Below are positions 16,011 through 24,007 of a DNA stretch of 38,428 nt, piece by piece. How positions within the stretch are numbered: position 1 is the first letter of the stretch; the number at the start of each line of letters is the position of its first letter. The stretch spans positions 1-38,428 of the forward strand of contig CAMQYB010000001.1 of the NCBI GenBank assembly GCA_947039055.1, read 5' to 3'. Source of the DNA: an uncultured Deferribacteraceae bacterium. Its GTDB lineage: Bacteria; Chrysiogenota; Deferribacteres; Deferribacterales; Mucispirillaceae. A program made the translations under genes and the position numbers. The notes below the pieces were generated by a model. The model was not told the origin of the DNA. It did no database searches and saw only the letters and a program-made list of their open reading frames with translations.

Positions 16011-16448
16011 AATATGTGGTGGACAACCTGATACTGGTTGAGGTGTATACATCTCTCCTGGCACATAAGGAGGCTCGATCATGAGGTTTTCGTACTCATC
16101 AGCACAATATACGCCTACAGGACAACCATCGCCGATATACGACTCTCTAAGGTTAACTTCTGGTGGCTCTTCTGCTAATAAATGATCGTCATAAAATTCG
16201 CCTAAATATTTCTGTGGATCTTCCTCTTCGATATTAACAGGTTCTGGAACTTCTAATCTATCTATCTGAGTGCTACCCATGTGAGGCTCTGCAGGTTCAT
16301 CAATATCTTTAACCTCTTTATCTGCAGGTTCAGTAAGTTTCGGTTCTGATGATATATATTTTTGCTCGATCTTTTGTGAATATAAATCCATCGTACAAAA
16401 TAACAGCATAAATAATATATAGAAATTCAATGAAACTAATCTACTCAT
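15999..16448 (-). CDS. Small secreted Pro/Glu-rich protein, unknown function
   Basis: I do not recognise this 149-residue protein. It begins with a probable signal peptide (MSR, then VSLNFYILFMLLFC, cleavage near YSQ at 24-26). The body is acidic and proline-rich (TEPADKEVKDIDEPAEP, VPEPVNIEEEDP). The tail carries four cysteines in two pairs, GCPVGVYC and GCPPHIKC, which look like two similar C-P-x(4-5)-C loops, probably disulfide-bonded outside the cytoplasm. LFC near residue 18 is a poor lipobox. The last codons lie in the end of the 79-bp repeat array. It is divergent from another small exported protein gene. Confidence 0.6.
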   Translation of the reverse strand: MSRLVSLNFYILFMLLFCTMDLYSQKIEQKYISSEPKLTEPADKEVKDIDEPAEPHMGSTQIDRLEVPEPVNIEEEDPQKYLGEFYDDHLLAEEPPEVNLRESYIGDGCPVGVYCADEYENLMIEPPYVPGEMYTPQPVSGCPPHIKCN

Positions 16449-16486
16449 TTTAACCTACTCAACATTATTTAATAGTTGATATCTTC

Positions 16487-16516
16487 TTGACATCCACCCT
16501 TAATAACTTCTATACT
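16487..16516 (+). promoter_or_regulatory. Strong sigma-70-type promoter abutting the next start codon
   Basis: A perfect -35 TTGACA (16487-16492), an 18-bp spacer, and -10 TATACT (16511-16516). Transcription would begin 6-7 bp after the -10, which is at the ATG of the next gene (16523). That gene has no Shine-Dalgarno, so its mRNA may be leaderless. Confidence 0.65.
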
Positions 16517-16522
16517 TTATAT

Positions 16523-16894
16523 ATGTTTATTCTAAAATTGGCAATAATAATCTTATCAATACCGTTTCTCACAGCTATTTCAACGATTGATGCTATGCGT
16601 TACGGATCATCAATACTTATATGTATCAGAGAAGATGGTATAACAGAAGACGTTGTAAGGTATTGGACTCTTGTTAAAAGTAGTGATACAAATGTAATAC
16701 TCAATATTATGAATAAACGTTCGTTCAATCTTGAACAGTGTGAAATCTTCACTTGTACATATAATCCAAGCTCAATGGAGATCTGTAAACTGCCTGTTGA
16801 TCCACCTAAACATAGAACCGATGTTGAAAAATATAAAAGTGAAGCCGATAAAAAAATTGAAGCACAAAAAGCAAGGGAAGCGCTTAGACAGTAG
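16523..16894 (+). CDS. Small exported protein with charged C-terminal helix, unknown function
   Basis: Unrecognised; 123 residues from the ATG at 16523. It starts with a hydrophobic signal-type segment (LKLAIIILSIPFLTAISTIDA), then a small globular part with cysteines in ILICIREDG and QCEIFTCTYN to MEICKLPVDPP. A strongly charged helix follows (about 100-123, with EADKKIEAQKAREALRQ). An in-frame TTG lies upstream at 16487, but it is the -35 box of the promoter, so I prefer the ATG. No Shine-Dalgarno is present. It is divergent from the other Cys-containing secreted protein at 15999-16448, and the two may be exported together. Confidence 0.6.
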   Translation: MFILKLAIIILSIPFLTAISTIDAMRYGSSILICIREDGITEDVVRYWTLVKSSDTNVILNIMNKRSFNLEQCEIFTCTYNPSSMEICKLPVDPPKHRTDVEKYKSEADKKIEAQKAREALRQ

Positions 16895-16903
16895 CGTAAC
16901 CAC

Positions 16904-16937
16904 AGCTATCATAAAACAGTTTACATAACTGATAGTT
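16904..16937. terminator. Hairpin between convergent genes, possible bidirectional terminator
   Basis: AGCTATCA (16904-16911) pairs with TGATAGTT (16930-16937), with one G-T pair. An alternative inner stem CAGTT-TACAT-AACTG is also possible. It lies between the small exported protein gene and the converging glycosyltransferase gene. Confidence 0.4.
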
Positions 16938-16940
16938 ATA

Positions 16941-17708
16941 TTAAAATGTATTAACCTTTTTTACTATATTAGATTTTCGTTCAATCTCTAAATTTAATGC
17001 TATTTCATCTGCTGGTTTAAGTTTATCAAAATATTCAGCTTTAAACTTCTCTAATATATCTAATCGTACAGACTCAATATGTTTTATAGATTTAGATAAC
17101 TGATCGTCTGTTATAGATCTTTTAATTGTTAATCTATCTTCAATATATCCAACTTTATTATCTATCGACAATCTTAATAAAAGTTCGTAATCTTCGCAAA
17201 CTCTTAAATCCTGATCAAAACCTTTTACTGTTTCAAACAGATTTTTCTCGATCATTATTGTTGATGGTGAAACTCTACATTTATCTAATATCTTAGAAAA
17301 AATTTCTCCACCGTATCTAGCCATATCTTTATTTTGATTTATAAACTTGTTTTCTCTATACCAAAACTCATTGGTATGAGATATTTTGAATTCACGATCT
17401 TGCATAAATTGATATTGTTTATAACATTTTGAAGGAAGATAGATATCATCTGAATCAAGAAATGCAACATACTCTGATTTTGCTAAAGATACACCGATAT
17501 TTCTAGCAACAGATACACCACTATTTATATCTGTACGAAAATATTTAACTAACGGTAAATATTGTTTGATATCGTTATATGAAAGATCTTCTGAAAAATC
17601 ATCTACTATAATAATTTCATCAACAAATCTCTGTGATAATACAGAATCAACTGCATCTCTTAATTGATATTTACGATTATAAATCGGAATAATAACTGAT
17701 AACGACAT
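16941..17708 (-). CDS. GT2 family glycosyltransferase
   Basis: The 255-residue protein is a classic inverting family-2 glycosyltransferase: LSVIIPIYNRKYQLRDAVDS at the N-terminus, EIIIVDDFSED (nucleotide-binding acidic pair, D36-D37), VSVARNIGVSLAKSEYVAFL and LDSDDIYLP (DxD at D85-D87, metal and nucleotide sugar). VCEDYELLLRL, about residue 165, supplies the ED motif that positions the catalytic base. No membrane segment is seen, so it acts at the cytoplasmic face. The donor and acceptor are unknown; surface polysaccharide or flagellin glycan are possible. It is on the minus strand downstream of the Lrp-type regulator with a 98-bp gap. Confidence 0.9.
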   Translation of the reverse strand: MSLSVIIPIYNRKYQLRDAVDSVLSQRFVDEIIIVDDFSEDLSYNDIKQYLPLVKYFRTDINSGVSVARNIGVSLAKSEYVAFLDSDDIYLPSKCYKQYQFMQDREFKISHTNEFWYRENKFINQNKDMARYGGEIFSKILDKCRVSPSTIMIEKNLFETVKGFDQDLRVCEDYELLLRLSIDNKVGYIEDRLTIKRSITDDQLSKSIKHIESVRLDILEKFKAEYFDKLKPADEIALNLEIERKSNIVKKVNTF

Positions 17709-17741
17709 TGCACACTTTTTATATTAATTTAGGATATATCC

Positions 17742-17762
17742 CCTATATTGAAAACATATAGG
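17742..17762 (-). other. Perfect 7-bp hairpin between the Lrp-type gene and the glycosyltransferase
   Basis: CCTATAT (17742-17748) and ATATAGG (17756-17762) form a stem with a 7-nt loop, after the Lrp-type stop codon and before the glycosyltransferase start. It could be a weak terminator or an operator; no T-run supports the first. Confidence 0.35.
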
Positions 17763-17806
17763 AGACGTATAAACATTTAAATCTTTATTCTGTAAATAGG
17801 CTAAAA

Positions 17807-18253
17807 TTAAACCCTATGCTCTCTATTAAGTAGCGTTGAGAAAACTAACATTGTGTTTGTATTAACAACACCAGTCAACGCTCTTATTCTTTTAATAATT
17901 ACAGCTAACTCAGTTGTATTTTTAGCAATAATTTTCACAAGTAGTGAATATTCACCAGTAATATGATAACATTCAATCACATCATCAATCTGAGAAACTT
18001 CATTATTAAAATCTTCAAGGTGCATCGGATTATCTATACTCACACCTATAAAGGCAGATATATCATAATCTAATTTACGATGATTAATCTTAGTTGAGTA
18101 TCCAGTAATTATGCCGTTAGTTTCTAATCTTTTGATCCTATCAATAATCGATGGAAGTTTCATTCCAACCTCTTTAGATATATCAGTGTATGACACACGA
18201 CCATTCTCAATTAACATATTAATTATTTTCACATCAACTGCATCTAAACCCAT
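17807..18253 (-). CDS. Lrp/AsnC family transcriptional regulator
   Basis: The 148-residue protein has the Lrp/AsnC plan: an N-terminal helix-turn-helix (LDAVDVKIINMLIENGRVSY, then IDRIKRLETNGIITGYSTKI, about residues 3-60) and a C-terminal RAM ligand-binding domain (VIECYHITGEYSLLVKIIAK near 90-110, where G-x-Y/D-x-L is typical). The start is the ATG at 18253 because GGAGGG sits 5-8 nt upstream; an in-frame GTG seven codons earlier is less likely. It is divergent from purC across 252 bp of AT-rich DNA with TATATA repeats. Ligand, probably an amino acid, is not known. Confidence 0.92.
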   Translation of the reverse strand: MGLDAVDVKIINMLIENGRVSYTDISKEVGMKLPSIIDRIKRLETNGIITGYSTKINHRKLDYDISAFIGVSIDNPMHLEDFNNEVSQIDDVIECYHITGEYSLLVKIIAKNTTELAVIIKRIRALTGVVNTNTMLVFSTLLNREHRV

Positions 18254-18445
18254 AATACCCTCCACAATGTTCACTATTTAGCAAACCCTATAAAACTATA
18301 CACCATAATATATATATTTATTACAGAAAAATATATACCTTATATATACAAGATATGATCTATTTAATTTAATTGCAATATTTATTTAACTTTATAATTA
18401 AAACATCTTATAATTATTTAAATTATACACTTAAAAGATTTATAA

Positions 18446-18474
18446 TTGCTATTTTATGTTTTATAAATTAAAAT
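18446..18474 (+). promoter_or_regulatory. Probable promoter of purC
   Basis: TTGCTA (18446-18451), 17 bp, TAAAAT (18469-18474), 31 bp before the purC ATG. The whole divergent region 18254-18505 is so AT-rich that chance matches are likely. Confidence 0.4.
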
Positions 18475-18505
18475 CGTTATCTAAATATATAGGTGGTGAA
18501 ATGTT

Positions 18506-19396
18506 ATGTCTGCAATATTAGAAACAAACTTGTCTGAACTTAAACTTCTAGGAAGAGGAAAAGTAAGGGATATCTATGAAGTTGAAGGGAATTTACTTAT
18601 AATTTCTACTGACAGAATATCTGCATTTGATGTAATTCTTCCAAATGGTATTGCCTCTAAAGGTAAGTTTTTAACAGAATTATCTGAATTTTGGTTTAAC
18701 TTTACATCAGATATTGTTAAAAATCATCTCATTACAACTGATATAAATAAAATGCCAACAATCTGTCATCAATATAAAAATATTCTTGAAGGTAGAAGTA
18801 TGCTTGTTAAAAAAGCGAAACCACTACCTGTTGAATGTGTTGTTAGAGGATATATAACTGGTTCTGGTTGGAAAGATTATAACCAAACTTCTATGATATC
18901 TGGAATAACTATTAAAAGTGGTATGAAAGAATCTGAAAAATTTGATACTCCATTATTTACTCCAAGCACTAAAGCCGATGTCGGATTACACGATGAACCT
19001 ATATCTTATGAAAAAGTTGTTGAACTGATTGGTAATGATAAAGCATCAAAATTAAAACAATATTCTTTAGATTTATATAATAAAGCTAACAACTATGCAT
19101 CTGAACATGAAATAATTTTAGCTGATACAAAATTTGAGTTCGGTATGTATAACGACGAAATCATATTAATTGATGAAGTTTTAACTCCTGACTCATCAAG
19201 GTTTTGGAGCAAACAAACTTATGAAATAGGCAGAGGACAAGATAGCATGGATAAACAAGTTATAAGAGATTATCTTGAAACTTTAGATTGGAACAAACAA
19301 CCTCCTGCTCCTGTTATCCCTGATGATATAATCGCAAAAGCTATTGAAAAATATTCATATATAACTAAACTGTTATTAAAATCATCTGGTAAATAA
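18506..19396 (+). CDS. purC: SAICAR synthetase PurC
   Basis: PurC joins aspartate to CAIR with ATP to form SAICAR, step eight of purine synthesis. The 296-residue length matches the longer (yeast Ade1-like) class rather than the some 240-residue E. coli form. Visible motifs are LGRGKVRDIYEVEGNLLIIS (ATP-loop region), STDRISAFDVILPNGIASKG, PVECVVRGYITGSGWKDY, LADTKFEFGMYNDEIILIDE and LTPDSSRFWSKQTYEIGRGQ, all typical. AGGTGGTG about 10 nt upstream is the ribosome site. It begins a run of plus-strand genes that reaches dnaA. Confidence 0.97.
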   Translation: MSAILETNLSELKLLGRGKVRDIYEVEGNLLIISTDRISAFDVILPNGIASKGKFLTELSEFWFNFTSDIVKNHLITTDINKMPTICHQYKNILEGRSMLVKKAKPLPVECVVRGYITGSGWKDYNQTSMISGITIKSGMKESEKFDTPLFTPSTKADVGLHDEPISYEKVVELIGNDKASKLKQYSLDLYNKANNYASEHEIILADTKFEFGMYNDEIILIDEVLTPDSSRFWSKQTYEIGRGQDSMDKQVIRDYLETLDWNKQPPAPVIPDDIIAKAIEKYSYITKLLLKSSGK

Positions 19397-19402
19397 AATA
19401 TT

Positions 19403-21193
19403 ATGAGCAATAAAGATCTTTTAGATAAAGCATCAAATGCTGGAATTGAAATATTTGAAGCCGAAAACTTGAACGATGAAATATCGTTTGAGTTTAAAGG
19501 TGTGTCGAGATATAAATCTAATAACGCTTTCTACTATCTAAAATTTTCTAGCTTCGAAGCTGTTATGTTAAAAGGTATCTATAAAAACTTCTACCGTGTT
19601 ATTGCTGGTTCTGATGATATACTTGACTCATCTGATTTAAGTCGCATTTGTAAAGTTATAAACACATTAGAGGATATTAACTTAGTCGATATATCTATTG
19701 ATTTCATAATCGCTAATAATAAAGTTTTCATAAAATCTATATCTAAAATTGATGAGTTAAACTCACTTGATTATGATCTTAAAGATCTTTCAATCCTAGA
19801 ACCTTATACTACTGCTGAATGTGAAATTAGTGATCGGTTTTATTTAGACGGTGAAACAATATTATCTAACAGTTTTATAGATGATTATTTTCCTGATACT
19901 ATATCTCCTCTTACTACATCAATTTTAGAACAGAACCCTGATATTTTATATCCGTTATTTATATCAGCTGGACTTAAAACCGTTTCACCCTCTGTTGTAA
20001 CAGTTTTCAATACTCCTTATATAACATTACAAAATTATGAGAAATCTCTAAACTATATAGGTATCAACTCTTATCAATTTAGACTTAATTATCAAACTCC
20101 TCTATATTTACAATCTAAAAGTAAAACATCTAAATTAAAACGATCTTTATTTCCTGATCTAATTGAAGAGATCGGTGAAATTTTAGACGAATTACAACAT
20201 AAATCTAAGTCAACTAATGTTCTAGCTATTAAAGATGATTTCTTATTTAATACTTATATAAAGGTTTTTATTATTCATACTTTTTTAGTAGTTGAACTGC
20301 TATCTGCATTTAATGATCTTTTAGAACTTTCAACTGATAGAAATAAACTATTAAAACTTATATATAAAACTCGTAAAGAAAACCTGTTTAGTAAAACTTG
20401 TGATACAGATGTTTTTACGTTCTTTGATTTTTTATCTAAAAAAATTAAATCAAATAGTAGTATAAATAATTATGAAGCATCTGACTTTGATATATTAATG
20501 AAAGAACTTAAAATTAAACATTCATTGTTTGCTTCTAAAAAGATTAAAACTTTAGTTGAACGCATTCATAAGTTATTAGATATGAGAGATGACTTTACTA
20601 TTACATTATCGAACCTTATGGGATATATGAAAACATCATTAGAGAAATTTTTTAAGAACCATTTGAAAGAAGGGTTTATTAACTCTACTGATGGATTTTA
20701 TTATCTGGATTACGATGATATTACTAAGCTCTTTAACGGTAATTACTACGGCGACCTTTTTAATGCGATAACTTTTAAACGAAATCAGTATTATAGGTTT
20801 TCAACATTATTTAAACCTAAAGAGATATATGTTAAAGATATTTTAACTGTAAATGAAACAAATAAATATATTTCTAACGCAATATTAAAAAATAAAATTA
20901 TAGATGTACTATCTTTAAACGATAAAGATAGTAGTGGTGTTATTACAACCGATCTAAATTTAGATAGTTATAAAGGTATGATTATACATTTCTCTAAAGT
21001 ATCAGTATTTGATTTGAACAAATATAAAGATGCTGAAGGTTTTGTGTTTGACTCTATACCTCTATACTCTCCTATAGTTGAGTTTGCATTATTAAACGAT
21101 ATACCTATCTTTTCTGGACTTAGATATGCCTCTCGTATTTTAGATGGTAAAGAAACAGTAATCAAATCTAACAAACTTAAGATATTAGATTAA
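19403..21193 (+). CDS. Degenerate PEP-utilising-enzyme homologue, probably catalytically inactive
   Basis: This 596-residue protein is not close to any enzyme I know by name, but three stretches fit the PEP synthase / rifampin phosphotransferase superfamily. (a) Residues 81-117, ending ISIDFIIANNKVFIKSISKI, resemble the tail of the PPDK N-terminal ATP-grasp domain (IEWAxxxGKLYxLQARPI). (b) YFPDTISPLTTSIL (162-174) resembles the linker motif PGxVTPLTWSL. (c) The last 53 residues, with SIPLYSPIVEFALLNDIPIF and SRILDGKETVIKSN, follow the swivelling phosphohistidine domain (GGxxSHxAIVAREYGIPAVV...DG). In (c) the catalytic His is replaced by Pro (P557), and most of the ATP-grasp domain is absent. 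It therefore cannot carry out the usual phosphotransfer. It begins 6 nt after purC with no Shine-Dalgarno. Confidence 0.55.
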   Translation: MSNKDLLDKASNAGIEIFEAENLNDEISFEFKGVSRYKSNNAFYYLKFSSFEAVMLKGIYKNFYRVIAGSDDILDSSDLSRICKVINTLEDINLVDISIDFIIANNKVFIKSISKIDELNSLDYDLKDLSILEPYTTAECEISDRFYLDGETILSNSFIDDYFPDTISPLTTSILEQNPDILYPLFISAGLKTVSPSVVTVFNTPYITLQNYEKSLNYIGINSYQFRLNYQTPLYLQSKSKTSKLKRSLFPDLIEEIGEILDELQHKSKSTNVLAIKDDFLFNTYIKVFIIHTFLVVELLSAFNDLLELSTDRNKLLKLIYKTRKENLFSKTCDTDVFTFFDFLSKKIKSNSSINNYEASDFDILMKELKIKHSLFASKKIKTLVERIHKLLDMRDDFTITLSNLMGYMKTSLEKFFKNHLKEGFINSTDGFYYLDYDDITKLFNGNYYGDLFNAITFKRNQYYRFSTLFKPKEIYVKDILTVNETNKYISNAILKNKIIDVLSLNDKDSSGVITTDLNLDSYKGMIIHFSKVSVFDLNKYKDAEGFVFDSIPLYSPIVEFALLNDIPIFSGLRYASRILDGKETVIKSNKLKILD

Positions 21194-21205
21194 CGGAGTT
21201 CCATT

Positions 21206-22156
21206 GTGCTATTAAAACATTTATTAAAATTTTTATCGCTGTTACTGTTCTTAACAGTGCTTGCTCCTGCATATGCTGAGAGATATCCATCGCCATTATA
21301 TTATCCGTATCAAGATAATCAGATAGATTATAGATATATTAATTCAGATAACTATGATGCTGCTAAATTTGATATCTCTGGATCAAACCAGTTAGGTAAC
21401 TCAAATTTTTCGTACCAGCTATCTAATTTAACATCTATAACTGAGAGCGACTCAAGCTTAACAAGTGTTGGAGTTGGTTACTCTCATACAGTCGGTAATC
21501 ATTGGTTCGGTGCAAGTGTTGCCTCATCATCTAATGAACCTTTTACACTTTTAAACCTTATAGATTTTGAAGGGTTTTATGCATATAAATTAATTGAAAG
21601 CAAAAAACCTGAAATGAAATATGAAGATGGTTCTAGTAGAACTGGATACCATAGACTATATCTAGGGATATTTTATTCAACATACTCTCCGTTTGGCGAA
21701 AAGTTTCCTCTTCCTATGATAAGATATGAATATAATGATCCTCGTGTTACATTTATTGCAGGGTATCCTCTAAACTATCTTAAATTAAAATTCTCAAGAT
21801 ACCAAGGGATAGAAATTAATTATCAACCTGTGTTAGATCTTACAATAGGATATCTTTTAACTCCTAACGATAGCAATACTTTTGCATTTGAATTTCAGAT
21901 TGAACATGAAAGATATTTATTAACTAATATAGTAAATGACGAATACCTTGATAGACGTAAATACTTTAGCGAACTGTACTGGGTTAGACTTAAATACTCT
22001 GTAAGTATTAAAAACTTTATCCAAGTTTCACCTTACTTTCAACTGCTTCTATCTGGAAAACATTATGTCGGAAAAACATTTTATGATACAACCGGTAGCA
22101 CAAACCATACAGGGTTCGGTTACTCATTTGGAACAACAATAACAGTTATGTTCTAA
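21206..22156 (+). CDS. Exported probable outer-membrane beta-barrel protein, unknown function
   Basis: The 316-residue product starts with a clear signal peptide (KFLSLLLFLTVLAPAYA, cleavage after AYA near residue 24). It then shows alternating hydrophobic/polar strands rich in Tyr and Ser (SLTSVGVGYSHTVGNHWFGA, RYEYNDPRVTFIAGYPL, QIEHERYLLTNIV), and ends in ITVMF, a terminal Phe as needed for BAM-dependent insertion. It resembles DUF6268-like outer-membrane proteins, but I am not sure of the family. The start is GTG at 21206, supported by GGAG (21195-21198). It follows the PEP-like gene by 12 nt, so the two are probably cotranscribed. Confidence 0.62.
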   Translation: MLLKHLLKFLSLLLFLTVLAPAYAERYPSPLYYPYQDNQIDYRYINSDNYDAAKFDISGSNQLGNSNFSYQLSNLTSITESDSSLTSVGVGYSHTVGNHWFGASVASSSNEPFTLLNLIDFEGFYAYKLIESKKPEMKYEDGSSRTGYHRLYLGIFYSTYSPFGEKFPLPMIRYEYNDPRVTFIAGYPLNYLKLKFSRYQGIEINYQPVLDLTIGYLLTPNDSNTFAFEFQIEHERYLLTNIVNDEYLDRRKYFSELYWVRLKYSVSIKNFIQVSPYFQLLLSGKHYVGKTFYDTTGSTNHTGFGYSFGTTITVMF

Positions 22157-22321
22157 AATATTTTTATAATTATTCAACATTATTATAGTTTCTAGTTATG
22201 GTTACGATTATTGTTACGGTTTTGTTTATTGTTGAAATTTGTTTTATTTTATATTAATAAAGTTTATTATCGTAAGTTGATAATATAGTTATATATGTTT
22301 TAGTTACTCAAAGGGAGCGAT

Positions 22322-23671
22322 ATGAAAGACAATAGTACATGGTTAAATATTCTTGATATTCTCAAGAACGAACTTACTGAAGCAGAAATTAATCAATGGC
22401 TTTCACCGCTTAACATTAAAACATTGAACGGTAATCCCGTTGTTTTAACAGCTCCGAATAAATTTTTTAAAACATGGGTAGAGGATAATTATCTTACATT
22501 AATTAAAAAAACCTTTAGAGAAAATTTAGGATTAAAAACCGATATCGACATAGTTATATCTATCGAGAATAAAGACGATCAAACTGTTCGTACAGTACCT
22601 GTTGAAAGAAGTAATGTTACTACAACCGATGCAACGTTTGATCTACCATTAAATAAAAGATTTACATTTGATAATTTCGTTGTAGGCACATCTAACCGTT
22701 ATGCACACGCTGCTTGTTCATCACTCATAAGTGGTAAAACTACAGCTAACCCATTATATATATACGGCGATGTTGGACTTGGTAAAACTCACCTAATGCA
22801 CGCTGTTGGTAATGAGTTTAAAGAACGATTTCCTAAATATAGAATACTTTATACAACTGGTGAGTCGTTCGTTAATGATTTTGTTACATCTATGCGTCTT
22901 AGCAAACTTGATAGTTTTAAACAACGATACCTTAACATTGATCTTTTTCTATGCGATGATGTACAATTCATAGCTGGTAAAAGCAGAACGATGGAAGAGT
23001 TCTTTTTTACATTTAGTCAGCTTTATGCAACACAGAAACAGATCGTTCTTACATCTAACACATCTCCTAACAATATCAAAGAGCTTGACCCTAGATTATC
23101 ATCAAGATTTACATCGGGATTAATGGTTGACGTATCAACACCATCTGTTGAAGAGAAAGAAGCTATCATAAAAAAATATATTGAAATAGAAGATCTAACA
23201 ACTCAAAGGTTCTCAGATGATATAATACGATATCTTGCAAACAATCTTAAAAGCGATAGCACTCGTGAAATCTTAGGTGCAACACTTAGAATATTTACAC
23301 TTGCATCAATAGATAACGAAGATATTACTATCCAATTTGCTGAAAAACATTTAAAAGATTTTCTAATGAAAAGAGATAAAACTTTATCACCCGACAGTAT
23401 TCTTGAACTTACTGCAAAATATTATCAGTTAAAAGTTAGCGATTTAAAATCTAAAAACAGATCTAAAACGATAGCTCTTGCAAGAAGTATCGCTATGTAT
23501 CTTATCCGTGAAAAATTATCTTTATCATACACAGAGATCTCATCTATCTTTAGCAGAGACCATTCTACAGCACTTCACGCAGTAAATAAAATTACTGATG
23601 AATTATTATCAAATCATGAGCTTGAAGGAACGATAAATGTCCTTTTAGATAAGATGAAACTTATCCATTAA
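22322..23671 (+). CDS. dnaA: Chromosomal replication initiator DnaA
   Basis: DnaA binds DnaA boxes at oriC and, with ATP, opens the origin. At 449 residues it has the standard four domains: domain I (1-80, WLNILDILKNELTEAEINQW), a short linker, domain III AAA+ (about 115-330; Walker A GDVGLGKT at 149-156, Walker B LFLCDDVQFI, sensor and arginine finger region LSSRFTSGLMVDV) and domain IV with the box-recognition signature SRDHSTALHAVNKI. Ribosome site AAAGGGAG precedes the ATG. In the 165-bp gap upstream I see no DnaA box. The canonical dnaN-recF-gyrB-gyrA block follows. Confidence 0.99.
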   Translation: MKDNSTWLNILDILKNELTEAEINQWLSPLNIKTLNGNPVVLTAPNKFFKTWVEDNYLTLIKKTFRENLGLKTDIDIVISIENKDDQTVRTVPVERSNVTTTDATFDLPLNKRFTFDNFVVGTSNRYAHAACSSLISGKTTANPLYIYGDVGLGKTHLMHAVGNEFKERFPKYRILYTTGESFVNDFVTSMRLSKLDSFKQRYLNIDLFLCDDVQFIAGKSRTMEEFFFTFSQLYATQKQIVLTSNTSPNNIKELDPRLSSRFTSGLMVDVSTPSVEEKEAIIKKYIEIEDLTTQRFSDDIIRYLANNLKSDSTREILGATLRIFTLASIDNEDITIQFAEKHLKDFLMKRDKTLSPDSILELTAKYYQLKVSDLKSKNRSKTIALARSIAMYLIREKLSLSYTEISSIFSRDHSTALHAVNKITDELLSNHELEGTINVLLDKMKLIH

Positions 23672-23672
23672 G

Positions 23673-23927
23673 TTTTCCACAATAAAAGTTGTTAATTACG
23701 ATGTAGTTAGTTGAGTTTGAGCTGTTATTAATATATTATTGAAGAAGTTATCCACATTTGATAGATTGTATAATAAGAAAATTTATTAAATAATATTTAT
23801 ATAAATGTTTTATAGAGTTTAGACGATGATATATTTAAGTAGTGTTAGAAGTTGTTACTATGTTTGAGTATTTTTTGAATGTTGTTATGAGTTATAAAAG
23901 TTATTGTAATATAAGATGTAAATTTAC
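23673..23927. other. Candidate replication origin (oriC) between dnaA and dnaN
   Basis: The spacer has one perfect DnaA box TTATCCACA (23748-23756) and one near-match TTTTCCACA (23673-23681), both in the same direction. TTATCCATT also lies at the very end of dnaA. The perfect box is followed by an almost pure A/T stretch (about 23770-23815), fit for duplex unwinding. Location beside dnaA is the usual one. Only two good boxes is low for an origin, so part of it may lie elsewhere. Confidence 0.5.
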
Positions 23928-23956
23928 TTGTACAATGTTATAAGTTGTCCTATAAT
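23928..23956 (+). promoter_or_regulatory. Promoter of dnaN
   Basis: TTGTAC (23928-23933), 17 bp, TATAAT (23951-23956), 51 bp before the dnaN ATG. A perfect -10 with ideal spacing makes this one of the better promoters in the window. Confidence 0.65.
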
Positions 23957-24007
23957 AACAACAAAGTATAAATATAAATAGAAATTTATAGCATGAGGAT
24001 AGTTTTA

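Noticed and set aside
16487..16522. Upstream TTG start for the small exported protein
   Set aside because: This codon is the first half of a perfect -35 box, so it is unlikely to be transcribed by that promoter.
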